Source: Pectobacterium aroidearum
Lineage (GTDB): Bacteria; Pseudomonadota; Gammaproteobacteria; Enterobacterales; Enterobacteriaceae
Direction of reading: 5' to 3'
Length of the DNA stretch: 64,000 nucleotides
NCBI RefSeq assembly: GCF_041228105.1
Contig: NZ_CP166097.1
Location: 4,030,001 to 4,094,000 of the forward strand
A program made the translations under genes and the position numbers. Of the stretch, positions 25,166-34,849 are shown in pieces; position 1 is the stretch's first letter, and the number at the start of each line of letters is the position of its first letter. Under the pieces are notes generated by a model that saw nothing but the letters and a program-made list of their open reading frames with translations, was not told the origin of the DNA and did not search any database.

Positions 25166-26815
25166 ATGCCAACGTTAAATTGGATCGGCAAAGAAGCCGT
25201 TATTAAGCATCACAAAGATGTTCCCTTTCGTTTGCTTGAGCATGACGTTGATTTGTCTCATGGACAAGACGATAGTGGGAATATTATTGTTCAAGGCGAT
25301 AATTTACACGCACTGAAAGCATTATTACCGCGTTATGCAGGACAAGTTAAATGTATTTACATCGATCCACCTTATAATACTGGAAATGAAAGTTGGATAT
25401 ACAATGATAATGTTAATAGTCCTGAAATTAGAAAATGGTTAGGGGAGGTTGTCGGTAAAGAAGGTGAAGTTTTAGATCGCCATGATCGCTGGCTATGTAT
25501 GATGTATCCTAGGTTGGTTTTATTAAAGCAATTTCTTCGTGATGATGGCGCTATTTTTATATCTATCGATGATAATGAAGTTGCAACTTTGCGACTATTA
25601 ATGGATGAGGTTTTTGGAAGAGAAAATTTCATTGCAACTATCGCTTGGCAAAAAATTTATACTATAAAAAACAGTGCAAAATACATTTCTGAAATGCATG
25701 ATTATGTCATAATATACGCAAAAAAAAGAGAACTATGGCATCGAAACTTACTACCAAGAAGTCAATCTTCAGAAAATGATTATTCTAATCCTGATAATGA
25801 TCCTCGTGGTGTTTGGACAAGTAACGCACTTCAATCAAGAAACTACTATAGTAAAGGTATATACTCCATAACGTGCCCTGGTGGAAAAATTGTCTCTGGG
25901 CCCCCTAAAGGCACATATTGGCGAATGGAGGAAGAAAAATTTTGGGAACTCGATGCTGATAATCGAGTATGGTGGGGAAAATCAAAAAACAATAGCCCTA
26001 GGATAAAAAAATTCCTCAGTGAGGCTAAAGCAGGTGTAGTCCCTTCAACTTGGTGGCTACATCAATTTGCAGGAACTAATTCAGGAGCTAAAACAGAGCT
26101 TAGAGAAATTCTTAGTGGAGAGTCATCTGAATTATTTAACACTCCCAAACCATGGCAATTAATACAACGTATTTTACAAATATCTACAGATAAAAACTCT
26201 ATCATTTTAGATAGTTTTTCCGGTTCAGGAGCAACTGCCCATGCAATATTGCAACAAAATGTGGAAGATGGTGGAAATCGTAAATTTATTCTCGTAGAAA
26301 TGGATGAAAATATTGCCAAAAACGTTACTGCGGAAAGAGTAAAACGTATATGTATGGGATATAACAATGCTAAAGGAAAAAGCATCCCCCCTTTAAATGG
26401 TAGTTTTCAATATTTTCGTCTTTCCAAAGACCCATTATTTCTACCGGATGGCCCTATTCGCCACGATGTGACATTCAACCAACTTCGTGAATTCGTTTGG
26501 TTTATGGAAACCGGATCAGGCTTAACGGTATCACCTTTAACCAAGGAACAGCCAGCCACACCATTCCTCGGTGTACATCAGGAAAAAGCCGTGTTTCTTC
26601 TGTACAACGGCATATTGAAAGATCGCTCAGATATTGGCGGTAATGTTCTTAATCATCGTTCCCTGAAGTTTCTTGATGAAATCACCCCACCACATTTTTC
26701 CGGTACGCGAGTCGTATATGGCGCTCGCTCCCGGTTTGATAAGAAGAAACTCAATCAGTTAGGCATTACCTTCCATCAACTTCCTTATGAACTGGCGGTG
26801 AAAACATGGCTCTGA
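25166..26815 (+). CDS. mod: Type III DNA adenine methyltransferase (Mod), system 1
   Basis: 549-residue beta-class N6-adenine methyltransferase: catalytic DPPYNTG at residues 67-73 precedes the SAM motif FSGSGAT at 351-357. Residues about 160-310 between them are the target-recognition region; this part is notably AT-rich (many AAA, ATA codons) compared with both ends of the gene, suggesting exchange of specificity. A C-terminal ~150-residue segment is shared with other type III Mods. It overlaps the helicase-nuclease gene by ten bases, so Mod and Res are co-expressed. Confidence 0.92.
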   Translation: MPTLNWIGKEAVIKHHKDVPFRLLEHDVDLSHGQDDSGNIIVQGDNLHALKALLPRYAGQVKCIYIDPPYNTGNESWIYNDNVNSPEIRKWLGEVVGKEGEVLDRHDRWLCMMYPRLVLLKQFLRDDGAIFISIDDNEVATLRLLMDEVFGRENFIATIAWQKIYTIKNSAKYISEMHDYVIIYAKKRELWHRNLLPRSQSSENDYSNPDNDPRGVWTSNALQSRNYYSKGIYSITCPGGKIVSGPPKGTYWRMEEEKFWELDADNRVWWGKSKNNSPRIKKFLSEAKAGVVPSTWWLHQFAGTNSGAKTELREILSGESSELFNTPKPWQLIQRILQISTDKNSIILDSFSGSGATAHAILQQNVEDGGNRKFILVEMDENIAKNVTAERVKRICMGYNNAKGKSIPPLNGSFQYFRLSKDPLFLPDGPIRHDVTFNQLREFVWFMETGSGLTVSPLTKEQPATPFLGVHQEKAVFLLYNGILKDRSDIGGNVLNHRSLKFLDEITPPHFSGTRVVYGARSRFDKKKLNQLGITFHQLPYELAVKTWL

Positions 26816-29439
26816 ACAGTCTGAAATCATATCAGGAACAACTTCTTGATGATTTCTCTTCGTACCTTTCCCGCTGTAGAGAATTGCAAGATCCAGCAGA
26901 GGCTTTCCGCGAATCAACACTCAAAGGTTTCGGCCGAGCACTGCCTTATTACCCCTTATCTGGCGCAGAAAAGATACCTTATATTTGTTTACGGGTTCCA
27001 ACCGGTGGTGGGAAAACCCGTATCGCCGGTCAGTCGATAAAACGCGTTAACGACTATTTTCTTGGTATAGAGCACGCCCTAATCTTATGGCTGGTTCCAT
27101 CAGATCCCATTCGTGAACAAACACTTCACTCACTGAAAACGCCGGGGGAACTACTATACCAAGATATGCGTGATCTGTTCGGTTCAGTACATGTTTTGGA
27201 TATCCAAGAAGCTTTATATATACAACCAGCCACGTTAAATACCGGAAACACAATTATCGTCGCCACGATGCAGAGTTTTAAGCGAGATACTGACGATGGT
27301 TTGAGAGTCTATCGTCAAAACGGTAGCCTAATGCCGCATTTCACTGGTACTTCGTCAGCACAAAAAGGGGAGCATTCACTGATGGATGTCATCCGGTTAC
27401 GCCACCCTTTTGTTATTGTTGATGAAGCGCATAATCAGGGAACACCCTTGGCTGTCGACACGCTTGTCCGCTTTAACCCCGCGTGCATACTTGAGTTGAC
27501 CGCCACCCCTGACCGTGCGAATCAACCATCCAATGTCCTCAGGAGTGTCTCCGCTGCAACCTTGCAAGCGGAAGATATGCTGAAGTTACCTTTGGAGCTC
27601 ACTGTTCATCCAGAATGGCATCGGTCTATGGCAGAAGCTATTAGCCGACTACGGCAGTTGGAAGAAGAGGCTGCTCAGGAATTTCTGCAAACCGGTGAAG
27701 TAATCAAACCAGTTGTGATGTTGATACAAGCCGAGCGCCAGGTAAAAGAGCAAGAGACGTTTACACCGGAGCGTGTTAAACAGCATCTGATTAATGATTT
27801 CAACATACCCGCTGATACCATCGCTGTAGCGACAGGAGCCCAAGATGAATTATCGGGTAAAAAACTGGGGGATCCTGACTATCCTCAGTTCATCATTACT
27901 GTCGATAAACTACGTGAAGGATGGGATTGCCCTTTTGCGTATGTGCTGTTCTCTTTCCGCAATACAACTTCCGCTACAGCGGTAGAACAAATCCTCGGCC
28001 GAATATTACGTATGCCGCATGTTAAAAGAAAACAGCATGAGGCGCTTAACCGTTGTTATGCCTACGTCGTATCGTCAGAATTTGCGGCAACAGTTCAGGG
28101 ATTGCGTGATGGATTAGTTCAAAGTGGTTTTGAACGGCTCGAAACACAAAGTTTGATTCAAACCCACGGAGAACTGCCATCAACAGGAGATCTCTTCGCG
28201 CCCCAAGGCGATTTGGTTATTCCTTTACCCGAATCCGATAATAGTCTCGTCCTTCCAGATGAAAGCGCTCTGGAAACCTTACCGAAATCACTTCGTGACA
28301 AGCTAGAGATCTCACCAGAGAGCGGTACTCTGACATTAAAAGGCGGCGCTAATAATAAACAGATCCAACAATTGGCCGACACATTCAAGCATCCAGAAAT
28401 TGCTAAAGACGTTCTCAACCAGCTTGAAATGGCGTCATCCAGACAAAATGCGTCACTACAAAAGGAAATAACACCCGCGGATCGGGGACATACTGCGCAT
28501 ATACCTTTACTCACATACCGGCAATCTGGGTTCTTTGATGTGTTTGATGAAACTCCACTTTTAGATGCTGACTGGGAAATAGAGGATTTTGACCCAATGC
28601 TTTCTGATAGCGAATTCACCCATGATGTAGAAACCATGTATCGCGCTGCATTAAATATTTCTCAACTAGAGAAAATCGAATGTAGTGTTTATGAACGATT
28701 AGATAATCAACTGGCATTATTCGGTAAAGAACATGGCTGGGAAGCTACTGATCTAATCTATTGGCTGGACCGCAATCTACCTTTCCCTTATTCCGAGCGG
28801 GACAAAAAGGTCGCATGGATCAATGTAGTGGTTGATTATTTGTTGGAAAAAAGAGAGTTCTCTCTGGACGAATTGGCCTACCGAAAGTTTCGTTTGCGCG
28901 GTGCGTTGGAACGAAAAATGGCAGCAGGGCTAGTGCTCGCCAAGCAACGCATCTTCAACGACTTGTTTGATGACGAATCACAATTCGCAGTGCTAGACGA
29001 ACATGCAGTGTCGTTGGAACCTGGACGATATGCTTACGATTTTCGTTATGCAGGGTTTATTCAGCTCAAACGTCATTTCTATCCCGTTATCGGTAATCTG
29101 AAAGATGTTGGAGAAGAATTTGAATGTGCTGAATTTATTGCCAACCGGCTCGAAGGTGTCGATTGGTGGTTACGTAATGTAGAGAAAAAACCAACCTCTT
29201 TCTGGTTGCAAACGGCCTCAGACCGATTCTATCCTGACTTTTTGATACAAATGAGCAATGGCCCACTCGTTGCTGTTGAGTATAAAGGATCGCATATCAG
29301 TGATACCCGAGATAGCCGAGAAAAGAAACGAATCGGAGAACTGTGGGCCAGACGCAGTGAGGGTCGATGCCTCTTTGTCTGGGTTGAAAATAAAGACTGG
29401 TCAATAATTCGTGAGGCAGTATCTCATGTAGTCTCCTGA
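26806..29439 (+). CDS. res: Type III restriction helicase-nuclease (Res), system 1
   Basis: 877-residue ATP-dependent restriction subunit. SF2 helicase motifs: Walker A VPTGGGKTR at 64-72, DEAH in FVIVDEAHNQG, TATP in LELTATPDR, and motif VI region EQILGRILRMP. A C-terminal PD-(D/E)xK nuclease domain shows Asp811 (YPDFL), Glu825 and Lys827 (VEYKG). All catalytic residues are intact. Shorter than classical EcoP-type Res (about 970), but the order of domains is the same. Confidence 0.92.
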   Translation: MALNSLKSYQEQLLDDFSSYLSRCRELQDPAEAFRESTLKGFGRALPYYPLSGAEKIPYICLRVPTGGGKTRIAGQSIKRVNDYFLGIEHALILWLVPSDPIREQTLHSLKTPGELLYQDMRDLFGSVHVLDIQEALYIQPATLNTGNTIIVATMQSFKRDTDDGLRVYRQNGSLMPHFTGTSSAQKGEHSLMDVIRLRHPFVIVDEAHNQGTPLAVDTLVRFNPACILELTATPDRANQPSNVLRSVSAATLQAEDMLKLPLELTVHPEWHRSMAEAISRLRQLEEEAAQEFLQTGEVIKPVVMLIQAERQVKEQETFTPERVKQHLINDFNIPADTIAVATGAQDELSGKKLGDPDYPQFIITVDKLREGWDCPFAYVLFSFRNTTSATAVEQILGRILRMPHVKRKQHEALNRCYAYVVSSEFAATVQGLRDGLVQSGFERLETQSLIQTHGELPSTGDLFAPQGDLVIPLPESDNSLVLPDESALETLPKSLRDKLEISPESGTLTLKGGANNKQIQQLADTFKHPEIAKDVLNQLEMASSRQNASLQKEITPADRGHTAHIPLLTYRQSGFFDVFDETPLLDADWEIEDFDPMLSDSEFTHDVETMYRAALNISQLEKIECSVYERLDNQLALFGKEHGWEATDLIYWLDRNLPFPYSERDKKVAWINVVVDYLLEKREFSLDELAYRKFRLRGALERKMAAGLVLAKQRIFNDLFDDESQFAVLDEHAVSLEPGRYAYDFRYAGFIQLKRHFYPVIGNLKDVGEEFECAEFIANRLEGVDWWLRNVEKKPTSFWLQTASDRFYPDFLIQMSNGPLVAVEYKGSHISDTRDSREKKRIGELWARRSEGRCLFVWVENKDWSIIREAVSHVVS

Positions 29440-29450
29440 TACAGAAATCT

Positions 29451-29482
29451 GGTAAACCTGCCGTCAAAGAGGCAGGTTTACC
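29451..29482. terminator. Bidirectional terminator between convergent R-M systems
   Basis: Perfect 12-bp stem GGTAAACCTGCC/GGCAGGTTTACC with an 8-base loop, placed between the two res genes that end toward each other. Confidence 0.85.
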
Positions 29483-29534
29483 ACACTGATTATCCAGCCT
29501 ATTCCTCACAGGCCCATACCACTACAGCCGACGG

Positions 29535-32534
29535 TCAGATATTCCACTGTTCAGGTACTGAAACCGCATACTCGATGCCAATTTCTCTGAAGTGCGCCTC
29601 GGCAGACTTGATTTTGGCATTTTCGGAAGGTCTCCTTTTTTGTTCATCCATGGTGCTCTTGGTTTCACGCACCATATAGATACGGTCTTCGCCGTCTTCG
29701 GATTTGATGATAGCCCAGTCCGGGTTATAGGGGCCAACCGGCGTGTCAATCTGGAATCTTGGCGGCAGCTTCATAAACAGCCTGATATCCTCGCGATGAT
29801 CGAGAAACTCAGCAAACTTTCGCTCCGGGCTATCCGGCCCACCATCAAACACGACATAATCAAAATCAGTTTTCTCGGGGTGTTCAACGCGGTACAGATG
29901 CTCTTTGAAGAAATCCTTTTCAGCAAGACCGTCGGCTTGCAACTCACGGAGTTCATAGACAGAGCCGCCAATCTTTTCATACTGAACACCTTCCACAATG
30001 ACACGCTGTAGCTCGCCCTCTACGCAACGGCGAATCATCGCAATAAAGTCGTTCGGATTGGCAATGAACTCGTCCAGCCTGCCGCTACCGATGAGAATAT
30101 CCACCAGAGTCTTGCGCGTAAGAGACGTACCTTGCTGCAACTCACCGATAATGTCCGGCAAATCATAGCTGCCCTTGAGGTCGACAGCCCGCGCGCCCAG
30201 TTCTTGCCCTTGAGTGCCACCACGCAGCACTTTGACACCCGCACGGGTGACATCAATACGTAACGGCTGGATTTTTGGTTCAGACTTGATTGCCTTTATG
30301 CACGCCTCAACCAGCCTAGGATGCTTAACTGTCACCCGATAAGTCGTTTTCTGGCTGATAGCGCTCCAAAGCCTCTCAAAATCCGGCGAGGCATAGAGCT
30401 CTTTATTGAATTTACGCTTAGCCCGCGCACTTACAGGCTTCACATATTTCTCAATACCCGCATTAAGGATGCACCGGATAATATCTGATTCGTAGGGCCT
30501 GAGCTCATCAGGTAGATGTAATGAGAATCCTTCTGCATCCGGCAGAAACATGGAAGTTGTCTTACCATCCTTGATGAATCCCGCGTTTTCCAGATGTTTG
30601 AAGATGGCAGAAGATGTCTTGAAACCCAGCATATCATCGGTCATCACTCCATGAATATCCCGTTTCATCAGTTTGGCAAATTCATTGGGGCGCACCTGTC
30701 CAATGGCAACACCCGCCTCTTTGTATTCAGCTTGCAGATTCTGAGCGAACGTAGCATAAGATTCATTAGCAACCACGGTGAGCTGTGCAACGCTGTGGTC
30801 GGTAACTCGCTCATAGCCTTTTACTGTTTTCGCTACCGGCAGGCGCAGACCACGCCCCAGCGTCTGCCGACGTTCCGTTTCCGCGCCCATTTCACGCAGT
30901 GTACAAATCTGAAACACGTTGGGGTTGTCCCAGCCTTCACGCAATGCGGAATGGCTAAAGATGAAGCGTACGGGTTCATCGCTGTCCAGCAGACGTTGCT
31001 TGTCCTGCATAATGAGTTTGTAGGCATCGTCATCTTTGACAGCCGAACCAGATGAATCCACAAAGGTTGTTCTGCCACGTGTTTTTAGTTGAGAAAAATA
31101 GGCTCGTCGTAATTCGCAAGGCTCCTGCGGCAGCAATTTTTGGTAGACGTCAGACTTGCCGCGTTCTTCCATGAACACTTCATCAAACCATTTCACGAAC
31201 TCGCCATTAGCGTCTTCGTTGTTTACCCCGTCGCCGAGGAAGCTTGCCACCTTGTCCACGAAAAACAGACTCAGCACCTTGATCCCTTTCGGGCGTAACA
31301 TGGCCTCTTTACGCAAATGCTCACGCACGGTTTCCCGAATCATTTCCTTGTAAACCGCGCCCGTTGCGCCCCCCACGGATTCACCTTCGTGCAACAAGTT
31401 GCCATTCGGCGTCAGTTCAATATTGGCAGGTTCACCGAAAGCGGCGATGCTCAACGCATTAATACGCCAGCCTGCATAAGCCGGATTTCCAGTGACGTCT
31501 GACAATTCCTGATGCGGTTTGACCTTTTTGCTACGACGCGCGATAGAGCCATCGGCCTTGCGGCAAGCCAGTTCAAGCTTCGCGGCTTTCGTATCTTTCA
31601 CTTCGAGCAACTTGACGTAAGGAGCCACATCCGCACCGTGCTGTGCGACTTCAGCCACGACGATCTGTTTCACCAGACCTAGATCGTGCGCGTCAACTGG
31701 GTCGAGCCGATAGACTAGGTTTCGCCGCTGCTTATGCGTAGCTGAGTAGCGTAGTGTGAATACAGGATCAAAATCACCCACAGCAGACTGCGATAGCAGT
31801 GATTCCATATTTTGTGGTTCATCCATGATCACCACAGGACACGTGCCTTTCAGATAATCCAACGGCCGCAAGCCATTGAGCTTGTCATAAGGTTTGTGAA
31901 TAATGCGCTTATTCTCGTTTTTATTCTTGTCACTACGCACCGCATCAATCGTCATGACTAAGATTTGCACGTTAGTCGCGGTAGCAAAGGCTTGTACTTC
32001 CTCAGCCTTATCGCCGCGGTAGACATTCGCATCGAAAGGCTGTGCCGGATAGAGGCTGCGGAAGTGCTCGCGCATCAGACGAATACTGGTGTTCACCCCT
32101 TCACGGATTGCGACACTGGGAACTAGGACGATAAACTTGGTGAAGCCATATTTCTTTGCCAGTTCGAAAACGGTACGCAGATAAACGTAAGTTTTACCCG
32201 TGCCGGTTTCCATTTCGATGTCGAAATCCAGTTTGCCATCAACCAGTTTTTCGCTAACCTCCAGCCCGTTGCGATCCTGTACCGTTTGTAAATTAGCAAG
32301 AATAGCGTCTTCATCCAGCACCAGATTATTGCCGATAGCACCAATTACTTGCTCGATGCCTAAATCCAGCTCACCTTCCCGGTTGGCAACGCTGCCACGC
32401 AAGGCAATCGCGATCTTGTCAGCATCCTTTGGCTGACCATCGAACAAATCCACCACGGCGTTGATGGCATCGAGCTGATATTGCTGATGTGAATCAAATT
32501 GAAAGCCCGTATTTTGAGAATGATGGTTCATCAC
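29535..32534 (-). CDS. res: Type III restriction helicase-nuclease (Res), system 2
   Basis: 999-residue Res subunit. Walker A METGTGKTY at 108-116, motif II DEPQ (VVIMDEPQNME), motif III SATH, motif VI region QTLGRGLRLP, and a C-terminal endonuclease motif Asp939 (YNPDWA), Glu957, Lys959 (RETKS). DEPQ/DEPH in place of DEAH is usual in this family. Long internal residues match the EcoP-like class well. The start overlaps mod by four bases (ATGA type). Sequence is distinct from system 1, so the two systems are not duplicates. Confidence 0.94.
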   Translation of the reverse strand: MMNHHSQNTGFQFDSHQQYQLDAINAVVDLFDGQPKDADKIAIALRGSVANREGELDLGIEQVIGAIGNNLVLDEDAILANLQTVQDRNGLEVSEKLVDGKLDFDIEMETGTGKTYVYLRTVFELAKKYGFTKFIVLVPSVAIREGVNTSIRLMREHFRSLYPAQPFDANVYRGDKAEEVQAFATATNVQILVMTIDAVRSDKNKNENKRIIHKPYDKLNGLRPLDYLKGTCPVVIMDEPQNMESLLSQSAVGDFDPVFTLRYSATHKQRRNLVYRLDPVDAHDLGLVKQIVVAEVAQHGADVAPYVKLLEVKDTKAAKLELACRKADGSIARRSKKVKPHQELSDVTGNPAYAGWRINALSIAAFGEPANIELTPNGNLLHEGESVGGATGAVYKEMIRETVREHLRKEAMLRPKGIKVLSLFFVDKVASFLGDGVNNEDANGEFVKWFDEVFMEERGKSDVYQKLLPQEPCELRRAYFSQLKTRGRTTFVDSSGSAVKDDDAYKLIMQDKQRLLDSDEPVRFIFSHSALREGWDNPNVFQICTLREMGAETERRQTLGRGLRLPVAKTVKGYERVTDHSVAQLTVVANESYATFAQNLQAEYKEAGVAIGQVRPNEFAKLMKRDIHGVMTDDMLGFKTSSAIFKHLENAGFIKDGKTTSMFLPDAEGFSLHLPDELRPYESDIIRCILNAGIEKYVKPVSARAKRKFNKELYASPDFERLWSAISQKTTYRVTVKHPRLVEACIKAIKSEPKIQPLRIDVTRAGVKVLRGGTQGQELGARAVDLKGSYDLPDIIGELQQGTSLTRKTLVDILIGSGRLDEFIANPNDFIAMIRRCVEGELQRVIVEGVQYEKIGGSVYELRELQADGLAEKDFFKEHLYRVEHPEKTDFDYVVFDGGPDSPERKFAEFLDHREDIRLFMKLPPRFQIDTPVGPYNPDWAIIKSEDGEDRIYMVRETKSTMDEQKRRPSENAKIKSAEAHFREIGIEYAVSVPEQWNI

Positions 32535-34597
32535 GCCGTCCTCAGCTCAATACCTTTGCTCCTTGCATATTGAGCAATATTGGTTTTCAGTTCGTCGTCG
32601 CCTTGGAAGGCATCCTCCAGAACGATCAGGCGCGTAGGTTCGGCATTCACCAGCTCCCGCAATTGTTCCAATGAGGGTTTGGTTCGCTCGTTTAAGTAGG
32701 CCAGCAAACGCGGCTTGTCGGCATCGCCAGCGATGGCATGGATGTCCAGCCCGGCGATAGTCTGCATACTGAGATGTTCGTTCAACGAATAGCCAAGTTT
32801 CAACAGTAGCTCAGTAAGCAGATCATCGGGACTGGCATCATCAGTGCTGCTATCGCGCAGGTCGAGCAAATGTTGGGTTAGCTTGTCAGGTTCGATATCG
32901 CTGGTAACGCGCCATTTGGTGAAATTGGTGTCCGCCAGCTTATAGGCACGAAAGCCGGTATCAACATTGTTTTCTGCAAAATCAGATTTTATTTTCTCGC
33001 CTGCGAGTTCGATGCGCTTGCGCGAGATGTCGGCGATAGTGGTAAAACCTGCCTTGCGCGCTTCGGAATCTTCCGGCGTGGGTTCGGGCAGTTGCACCAT
33101 GATAAAACGACGCTTGCCGTTGTCCTCGGCGTTAAGCTGCATTACAGCGTGGGCAGAGGTGGCACTGCCAGCGAAGAAATCCAATACTATGCCGTCACTT
33201 GGAGATCCGATTCTTACAACATCTTTTATGAACGGAACAGGCTTTGGCGTTTCAAATAACTTTTTCCTGTCGAAGAGTGCCTTAAGATGAGTTGTAGCCG
33301 TACTGGTTGAGTATTCCGACTTATACATCACTGACTTCGGCTTAATAGATGGAACGTCGCCGACTCCTGGTCGCTGTTTCTTGTAAATATTTGGCCTCCC
33401 ATCGGAACGGCGGACAACTACAAGATTAAAGTTCTCTAAGCTTATTTTCTTCTTACCCCAAGTCCACGACAATTCAAGTCCATCATCGTTGAGTGGCCAG
33501 ACGACTTCATCACCGGACTTCTTTGGCTCATCATCATCTGTAACGTAAATCTCCTCGTTTTGTGCAATGAAGATAGGAAACCAGCCTTTTGGCCTACGTT
33601 CACGACTTGCATCCTGCCCGGTACGACGAAGAGTATCGGCACGCTTAAATAGTCCATGCTCATCCTCCTCCCAGTCCTCCTCAATAGCCTCTTCGTCAAG
33701 AGGAAATTTACCTAAAACACTTTCTTCCTTCTTTTTCGCATAAACAAGAACATAGTCGTGAGTTTCGGCGAATCCGTAAGCGTCTTGGTTTCCTTTGAGA
33801 TTCATAATGGTTGGAACAACCGCAATCAAATTTGATTCACCAAAAACTTCATTACACAACTTCTTTAGGTTGTCCTGTTCATTATCATCAATCGAAATAA
33901 AAATCACGCCATCATCTGTAAGCAGATTACGGGCTAATTTCAGGCGCGGATACATCATGTTTAGCCAGTTGGAGTGAAAGCGCCCTTCGGTATCGCTATT
34001 AGTGGAAACTTTCTTACCTTCCTCATTCACCTGTCGCGTCCACTCAAGGTAAGTATCCAGCCCCTCTCTGTAGTTGTCCGGGTAAACAAAATCCTTGCCT
34101 TTGTTATAAGGGGGATCGATGTAAATCAGCTTAATCTTGTTATGATAGTGCCGTTGCAGGATCTTCAGGACCTCGAGATTGTCTCCCTCGATAAACACGT
34201 TCTGCGTCGTGTCCCAGTCTTTTGAGTTAGCAAAGTCTGGTTTCAGTGTTGCGGTAGTCGATGCTTGTGCTGCACGCAGAGCACGCTTTTTCCCCGGCCA
34301 AAACAGGCCAAAGCGCTCGTTACTGTCAGCGACATCATCGGCCAGCAGCTCGCGAAGTTTTTCAACGTCCAGCTTACCATCAGCAACAGCCTCTGGAATC
34401 AGCTCGGCAAGCTGAGCCGCCAGTTCAGTGCGGAAATTCGGGGTAGTACTTGGGATGTCAAAGAGGTCGCGGCTGATATCGAAAGGCGATGGACAAGACT
34501 CATCCTGTCGGCGCTCAGACAAAACATCAATACTGCAACTCGATTCAGCATTTTCTTTCTGTTTAGCGCTATGTTCAGTAATACGTTCATTTGCCAT
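32531..34597 (-). CDS. mod: Type III DNA adenine methyltransferase (Mod), system 2
   Basis: 688-residue beta-class methyltransferase: DPPYNKG at 161-167, SAM motif FFAGSAT at 474-480, and a long target-recognition region about 250-460 between them that is more AT-rich and reads differently in codon use from the flanks. A C-terminal segment of ~190 residues follows. The start ATG (34595-34597) has no clear Shine-Dalgarno; the motif CACCGGATTATCAGT abuts it directly. A later start cannot be excluded because the first ~40 residues are poorly structured. Confidence 0.92.
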   Translation of the reverse strand: MANERITEHSAKQKENAESSCSIDVLSERRQDESCPSPFDISRDLFDIPSTTPNFRTELAAQLAELIPEAVADGKLDVEKLRELLADDVADSNERFGLFWPGKKRALRAAQASTTATLKPDFANSKDWDTTQNVFIEGDNLEVLKILQRHYHNKIKLIYIDPPYNKGKDFVYPDNYREGLDTYLEWTRQVNEEGKKVSTNSDTEGRFHSNWLNMMYPRLKLARNLLTDDGVIFISIDDNEQDNLKKLCNEVFGESNLIAVVPTIMNLKGNQDAYGFAETHDYVLVYAKKKEESVLGKFPLDEEAIEEDWEEDEHGLFKRADTLRRTGQDASRERRPKGWFPIFIAQNEEIYVTDDDEPKKSGDEVVWPLNDDGLELSWTWGKKKISLENFNLVVVRRSDGRPNIYKKQRPGVGDVPSIKPKSVMYKSEYSTSTATTHLKALFDRKKLFETPKPVPFIKDVVRIGSPSDGIVLDFFAGSATSAHAVMQLNAEDNGKRRFIMVQLPEPTPEDSEARKAGFTTIADISRKRIELAGEKIKSDFAENNVDTGFRAYKLADTNFTKWRVTSDIEPDKLTQHLLDLRDSSTDDASPDDLLTELLLKLGYSLNEHLSMQTIAGLDIHAIAGDADKPRLLAYLNERTKPSLEQLRELVNAEPTRLIVLEDAFQGDDELKTNIAQYARSKGIELRTA

Positions 34598-34739
34598 ACT
34601 GATAATCCGGTGCGGGATCAGGCAGAGTCAGCAGGCATCTTCCTTCTGAAGTGCTAAATTAAGTATTGCTATCGAATCAATGACCCGTAACATCCCTATG
34701 TTATGTATAACAACCACTAAAACACACCGGATTATCAGT
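34598..34739. repeat. Inverted repeat pair upstream of type III system 2
   Basis: ACTGATAATCCGGTG (34598-34612) and its exact reverse complement (34725-34739), 112 bases apart. The inner copy touches the mod start codon and contains CGCACCGGATT on the minus strand (34604-34614), identical to the 11-mer before system 1. Confidence 0.8.
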
Positions 34740-34849
34740 GTGATATGTTAAAAACGTCGTCTGGGTAGGATGTCTGGTAAGTCGAGTTTCTCGGAGTAAA
34801 AAATGACGATATTTAACTCAACATCGTCATATAAAGGTTACCGACATCG

